In this document: positions 30,785 through 34,192 of the stretch, piece by piece
How the letters are laid out: each line of letters starts with the position of its first letter
How positions within the stretch are numbered: position 1 is the stretch's first letter
Assembly: GCA_021298455.1 (NCBI GenBank)
Contig: JAJTFR010000017.1
Span: 1-34,192, forward strand
Direction of reading: 5' to 3'
Origin: Sphingomonadales bacterium
Lineage (GTDB): Bacteria; Pseudomonadota; Alphaproteobacteria; Sphingomonadales; Sphingomonadaceae
DNA: 34,192 nucleotides
Program-made: the position numbers and the translations under genes
The notes under the pieces: generated by a model
The model's database searches: none
What the model was told of the DNA's origin: nothing
The model's input: the letters and a program-made list of their open reading frames with translations, nothing else

Positions 30785-31915
30785 TCAGGCCACTTTGCGC
30801 ACGAACACACTGCCCGCCGAATAGCCTGCCCCAAACGAGCAAATCAGGCCGATATCGCCCGCCGCCAGATCATCGCTATGCTTGTGGAAGGCGATGATCG
30901 AACCCGCACTTGAGGTGTTGGCATAAGTATCAAGTACGGTGGGGCTTTCATCCTCATTGGCTTCATGGCCCAGCACGCGCTGTGCAATCAAGCGGTTCAT
31001 CCCCTGATTTGCCTGATGCAGCCAGAGACGGCGCAGCTTGTTGCTATCCAGTCCCAAATGCGCAGCATGGTCGACGATCATATGCGCGACCATCGGCACC
31101 ACTTCCTTGAAGACCTTACGCCCTTCCTGCACGAACAATTTGTCCGTCTTGGGGCCACTCTGGTCGACAGGTCCCTTGCCTTCGGCGCGATTCAAAAAGC
31201 CGAAATTGTTGCGGATGTTATTGCTATACTGGGTCTTCAAACGGGTGCCGAGGATTTCCCAATGCTTGGCCGGGGCAAGATCCTTCGCCTCGACAAGGAT
31301 TGCGGTCGCCACATCGCCAAAGATGAAATGGCTGTCGCGATCACGCCAGTTCAAATGCCCCGAGGTAATTTCCGGATTTACGACCAGCACCGAACGCGCA
31401 TTGCCAGCGCGAATATAGTCTGCGGCGGTCTGTATGCCGAAGGTAGCGGACGAGCAGGCGACATTCATGTCAAAGCCAAAGCCGCGTTCCATCCCCAGTT
31501 CATGCTGGATTTCAACAGCCATCGCCGGATAGGCGCGCTGCAGGTTTGACGCTGCGCACAAAACCGCATCGACATCGGCGATATCGCGCCCTGCCTTGGC
31601 AAGCGCGTCGCGGCAGGCGGCAACGCCGATTTCCGCCATCAGCGAAATCTGATCATTTGGGCGTTCTGCATAACGCGGTTCCATCAGCGCCGGATCGGTG
31701 ATCGCGCTTTTGTCGATTACATGCCGGGCCTTGATCCCGCTTGCCTTTTCAACAAACTCGACCGAGCTGTGCATCAGCGGCTCTGCGTCGGGATTTTCCG
31801 CGTTATAGCGATCCACATAGGCGTTGAAGCTCGCGACCAGCTCTTCATTGGTGATGATGTCGCTCGGCGTGTAAAGGCCGGTCGCTGAAATGACCGGGGT
31901 ATGGGCGTCTGTCAT
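30785..31915 (-). CDS. FabH-like beta-ketoacyl-ACP synthase III family protein
   Basis: The 376-residue thiolase-fold protein has the KAS III triad: Cys154 in VACSSATFG, His300 in LHQAN and Asn333 in YANTSSAGS. It is longer than housekeeping FabH (about 320), with a distinct N-terminal region (VEKASGIKARHVID, about 56-69), so it belongs to a side branch making or using special acyl chains. I chose the ATG at 31915 (GGGA upstream); the open frame extends to 32605 but that part has no family features. It diverges from an acyltransferase gene and may act in the same lipid pathway. Confidence 0.9.
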   Translation of the reverse strand: MTDAHTPVISATGLYTPSDIITNEELVASFNAYVDRYNAENPDAEPLMHSSVEFVEKASGIKARHVIDKSAITDPALMEPRYAERPNDQISLMAEIGVAACRDALAKAGRDIADVDAVLCAASNLQRAYPAMAVEIQHELGMERGFGFDMNVACSSATFGIQTAADYIRAGNARSVLVVNPEITSGHLNWRDRDSHFIFGDVATAILVEAKDLAPAKHWEILGTRLKTQYSNNIRNNFGFLNRAEGKGPVDQSGPKTDKLFVQEGRKVFKEVVPMVAHMIVDHAAHLGLDSNKLRRLWLHQANQGMNRLIAQRVLGHEANEDESPTVLDTYANTSSAGSIIAFHKHSDDLAAGDIGLICSFGAGYSAGSVFVRKVA

Positions 31916-32044
31916 GGCAATCCCGCTTGATTTTTCATTCTGCAATTTGTCGCCTAGCGCCGTGCGATAAGGGAAACAAGCCAATTGCATTTGAATGTAA
32001 CGGAGGGCATTGTCCTTCGTCAGGGGTAGGAGGGTCGCACCAGA

Positions 32045-32650
32045 ATGGCGTTGCAAACGCGCACACCGAGTTTGATCTCGCGCGCCGTAAAGGCGTTGCT
32101 GATGTGGTTTTTCCGGCGTCAGGGCTGGACCGTACAGGGCGTGGTTCCCGAACCGCGGCGCTTTGTCATTATAGCGGCGCCGCATACGTCCAACTGGGAT
32201 TTTCTCTATTATCTCGGCCTGACACAAACTCTGGGTATCCAGCCGCATTTCATGGCGAAAAAATCGCTGTTCCGCTGGCCGATCACCAACTTTCTGCTCG
32301 ATATCGGCGGCGTTCCGGTCGACCGTTCCAAGGGTGGCAATTATGTGCAGGCGATGATCGATGAATTTGATCGTCGGAAAGAGTTCATGCTGACAATCGC
32401 GCCCGAAGGTACGCGCGGGTCGGTCAAGCAGTGGAAAACGGGGTTTTACCATATTGCAATGGCTGCCAAGGTGCCCATGGTAGTGGGCATGATGGATTAT
32501 GGCACCAAAACCGGCGGGCTGGGCCCGTTGATCTGGCCTACCGGCGATTATGATGCCGACATGGCGAAGGTCGCCGCAATCTATTCGAGCGTGACGCCGA
32601 AGCATCCGGAAAAGCAGATGGCGAGCATAACGGGAGTGAAAGACGCATGA
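32045..32650 (+). CDS. 1-acyl-glycerol-3-phosphate acyltransferase family (PlsC-like)
   Basis: The 201-residue protein has the acyltransferase motifs PHTSNWD (His-x4-Asp, block I), FRWPITNFLLDIGGVPVDR (block II region) and APEGTR (block III). It probably acylates a lysophospholipid or related lipid at the inner membrane. GGAGGG lies upstream of the ATG. It overlaps the following DUF1295 gene by 4 bases (ATGA). Confidence 0.9.
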   Translation: MALQTRTPSLISRAVKALLMWFFRRQGWTVQGVVPEPRRFVIIAAPHTSNWDFLYYLGLTQTLGIQPHFMAKKSLFRWPITNFLLDIGGVPVDRSKGGNYVQAMIDEFDRRKEFMLTIAPEGTRGSVKQWKTGFYHIAMAAKVPMVVGMMDYGTKTGGLGPLIWPTGDYDADMAKVAAIYSSVTPKHPEKQMASITGVKDA

Positions 32651-33456
32651 CCGATATTTTGAGCCTTTTGGCGCTCAACCTTGTGATCCTGTTCGCAGCG
32701 ATCCTTCTGCTTTGGGCTTATGCGGTGCGCATCCGCGATGTGTCTTTCATCGATGCCTTTTGGGCATTCGGGATGGTCATTCTGGCCTGGTCTAGCTGGT
32801 TTCAGATCGACGGCGACGGCCGCCGCGCAGATGTGCTGCTGGGGCTCACCACCCTTTGGGGCATGCGCCTCGCCATACATTTGGTCACCCGCTGGCGGCA
32901 CGAAGGCGAAGACCCGCGATATAAAAAGATCATGGGCCATGCGATGGAAACCAAAGGCTGGAGCTGGGCAAAAACCGCGCTGCTGATGGTTTTTCTGACG
33001 CAGGCTCCCTTGCTGTTCATCACCGCGCTACCTGCCCAAATGGGCATCTGGGCAAGTGAGGGCGGCCGCACGGTCATGGGTCCGATAGCTTGGCTGGGCA
33101 TCGCCATCGCATTGATCGGCATTCTTTTTGAAACCGTCGGCGATGCGCAGCTTAAGGCCTTCCGCAGCAATCCGGCCAATAAGGGCAAGGTGCTCGACAC
33201 CGGGCTATGGCGCTTTACGCGCCACCCCAATTATTTCGGCGACGCTTGCACATGGTGGGGTATCTGGCTGGTTGCGGCCGAAACCGGGCCGATCGGCTGG
33301 GTGAGCGTCATCGGCCCGATCTTCCTGACCTTCACTTTGACCAAATGGTCGGGCAAGCCCTTGCTCGAACGCAGCCTTAAGAAAAACCGGCCCGATTACG
33401 CCGCCTATATCGAGCGGACTTCCGGCTTTTTCCCATTGCCGCCAAAATCCAAATAA
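32647..33456 (+). CDS. DUF1295 membrane protein, steroid 5-alpha-reductase-like
   Basis: The 269-residue multi-pass protein has the DUF1295 layout. Hydrophobic segments fill the N-terminal half, and the C-terminal signature is LWRFTRHPNYFGDACTWWG (about 198-216), shared with steroid reductases and isoprenylcysteine methyltransferases. The substrate is unknown. Overlap with the acyltransferase suggests a lipid function. Confidence 0.88.
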   Translation: MTDILSLLALNLVILFAAILLLWAYAVRIRDVSFIDAFWAFGMVILAWSSWFQIDGDGRRADVLLGLTTLWGMRLAIHLVTRWRHEGEDPRYKKIMGHAMETKGWSWAKTALLMVFLTQAPLLFITALPAQMGIWASEGGRTVMGPIAWLGIAIALIGILFETVGDAQLKAFRSNPANKGKVLDTGLWRFTRHPNYFGDACTWWGIWLVAAETGPIGWVSVIGPIFLTFTLTKWSGKPLLERSLKKNRPDYAAYIERTSGFFPLPPKSK

Positions 33457-33482
33457 CGTCCTACTGAAACAAGTTCAGGGTA

Positions 33483-33500
33483 ACGGCTTGTTGGAGCCGT
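33483..33500. terminator. weak hairpin between convergent DUF1295 and P450 genes
   Basis: ACGGCT and AGCCGT form a perfect 6-base stem with a 6-base loop, right at the P450 stop codon and 26 bases after the DUF1295 stop. No T-run follows on either strand, so its activity is doubtful. Confidence 0.25.
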
Positions 33501-34192
33501 CACTTCACCAGCCAGACCTCACCATAGCCGTTAAATGCCGGCGCGACCTTGTGCTTCACCTCCCGGCCCGGCGCGAAGGCAAGGTCGGGGAAGCGTTCGA
33601 ACAGCAAGGGCAACGCGATCTTCGCCTGCGCCTTGCCCAGTCCCGCCCCCAGGCAATAATGCGCGCCGCCGCCAAAGGCGAAATGCTGCACATTTTTCCG
33701 TTCAATATCAAATTTATGCGGGTCAGGGTTCATTTCGGGATCCAAATGCACGCCGAAGAGCGACATGTGGATCGTATCACCCTTGGAAATCTGCTTGTCG
33801 GCGACCTGCATATCTTGGTGCGCGCTGCGCAGCACCTGCGTCACCGGCGGCTCGACCCGCAGGATTTCATCCATCGCATTGTCATGCAAATCGGGTCGCG
33901 CCTTGAACTTGGCAAGCTGATCCGGATTTTTCAACAATTGGACGACGCCCGCCCCGAGCATGTCGGTAGTGGTCGAATTGCCTGCAATCAGCAGCAAGCG
34001 GATAAGCAGCACGATATCCTGTGTGGTAAGGCTGTCGCCCTCCTCCTCAGCCTGCGCAAGGCGGGTGATCAGGTCGTCACTCGGCTGGGTCCGGCGAATA
34101 TCGACTTCGCGCGCCAGATAATCGGCAAGCACAGTCGTCGATTCCTCATATAGCGCGGTCTGCTCGGGCGTGCGGAAAGGGTTCAGCGCCTG
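33500..34192 (-). CDS. cytochrome P450 (5' part beyond the window)
   Basis: The frame is open to the window edge, so only the C-terminal 230 residues are seen. The heme loop FGGGAHYCLGAGLGKAQ has the axial Cys, and the K-helix motif is DEILR. The I-helix reads LLIAGNSTTTDMLG: a Ser stands where many P450s have the acidic residue before the conserved Thr. It probably hydroxylates a lipid or terpene-like substrate, but the subfamily cannot be told. No ferredoxin partner is visible. Confidence 0.93.
   Translation of the reverse strand, partial: QALNPFRTPEQTALYEESTTVLADYLAREVDIRRTQPSDDLITRLAQAEEEGDSLTTQDIVLLIRLLLIAGNSTTTDMLGAGVVQLLKNPDQLAKFKARPDLHDNAMDEILRVEPPVTQVLRSAHQDMQVADKQISKGDTIHMSLFGVHLDPEMNPDPHKFDIERKNVQHFAFGGGAHYCLGAGLGKAQAKIALPLLFERFPDLAFAPGREVKHKVAPAFNGYGEVWLVK

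Noticed and set aside
31916-32605. 230-residue N-terminal extension of the ketosynthase frame, suggesting a fusion
   Set aside because: The extension overlaps the acyltransferase gene on the other strand and has no family features; the ATG at 31915 has a ribosome-binding site and begins a normal KAS III fold.
1-34192. tRNA, rRNA, CRISPR arrays, prophage
   Set aside because: No cloverleaf-like segments, repeat-spacer patterns or phage genes were seen by eye; a covariance-model scan was not possible.

Overview
The window looks like a piece of a Sphingomonadales (Alphaproteobacteria) chromosome, probably near Sphingopyxis/Sphingorhabdus. The grounds are a MipZ-type division ATPase, a DUF2794 protein, the argD-argF-hslO gene order, an outer membrane dominated by a TonB-dependent receptor and an OprP-type porin, and moderately GC-rich codon use. 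This is judged from protein character; no database search was possible. Genes are dense, mostly on the minus strand, and often overlap by 1-8 bases. I saw no tRNA, rRNA, insertion sequence, prophage or CRISPR array.

Layout. 1-3.4 kb: a dienelactone hydrolase, a LytS-type kinase fused in frame to a LytTR response regulator, and a divergent PhnZ/TmpB-like HD protein. 3.5-9.1 kb: a DUF3617-type exported protein, the argD-argF-hslO operon with a hairpin/T-run in its leader, and a mipZ-GFA-small membrane protein-osmC operon. 9.2-13.8 kb: the amino-sugar genes glmS and glmU, separated by a VapBC-type toxin-antitoxin pair and a small membrane protein; GlmU carries an unusual membrane tail. 13.9-17.3 kb: a HAD phosphatase converges on a four-gene cluster (Tat-exported protein, PqqD-like protein, HprK-related kinase A, nucleotidyltransferase). 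This is the uncharacterised 'HPr-rel-A' type of system and the best candidate here for undescribed biology. 17.4-22.2 kb: an exported NTF2-like protein, an OprP-like porin and a TonB receptor; the first two have long leader hairpins touching the ribosome-binding site.

22.4-29.5 kb: an SDR dehydrogenase, DUF2794, cysE divergent from oxyR across a shared palindrome, moaD-moaE, pgsA, a TPR-sulfotransferase and a recF broken by a deletion/frameshift. 29.6-30.3 kb: a near-consensus sigma-54 promoter drives two tandem paralogous microproteins and a PspC protein, so this looks like a reduced, divergent phage-shock (envelope-stress) operon. 30.3-34.2 kb: a PilZ protein, a FabH-like ketosynthase, an acyltransferase, a DUF1295 membrane protein and the C-terminal part of a cytochrome P450.

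Three genes (kinase-regulator, glmU, recF) each look as if DNA was removed at one point: two give in-frame fusions and one a frameshift. These are either real deletions or assembly faults, and they should be checked before biology is built on them.
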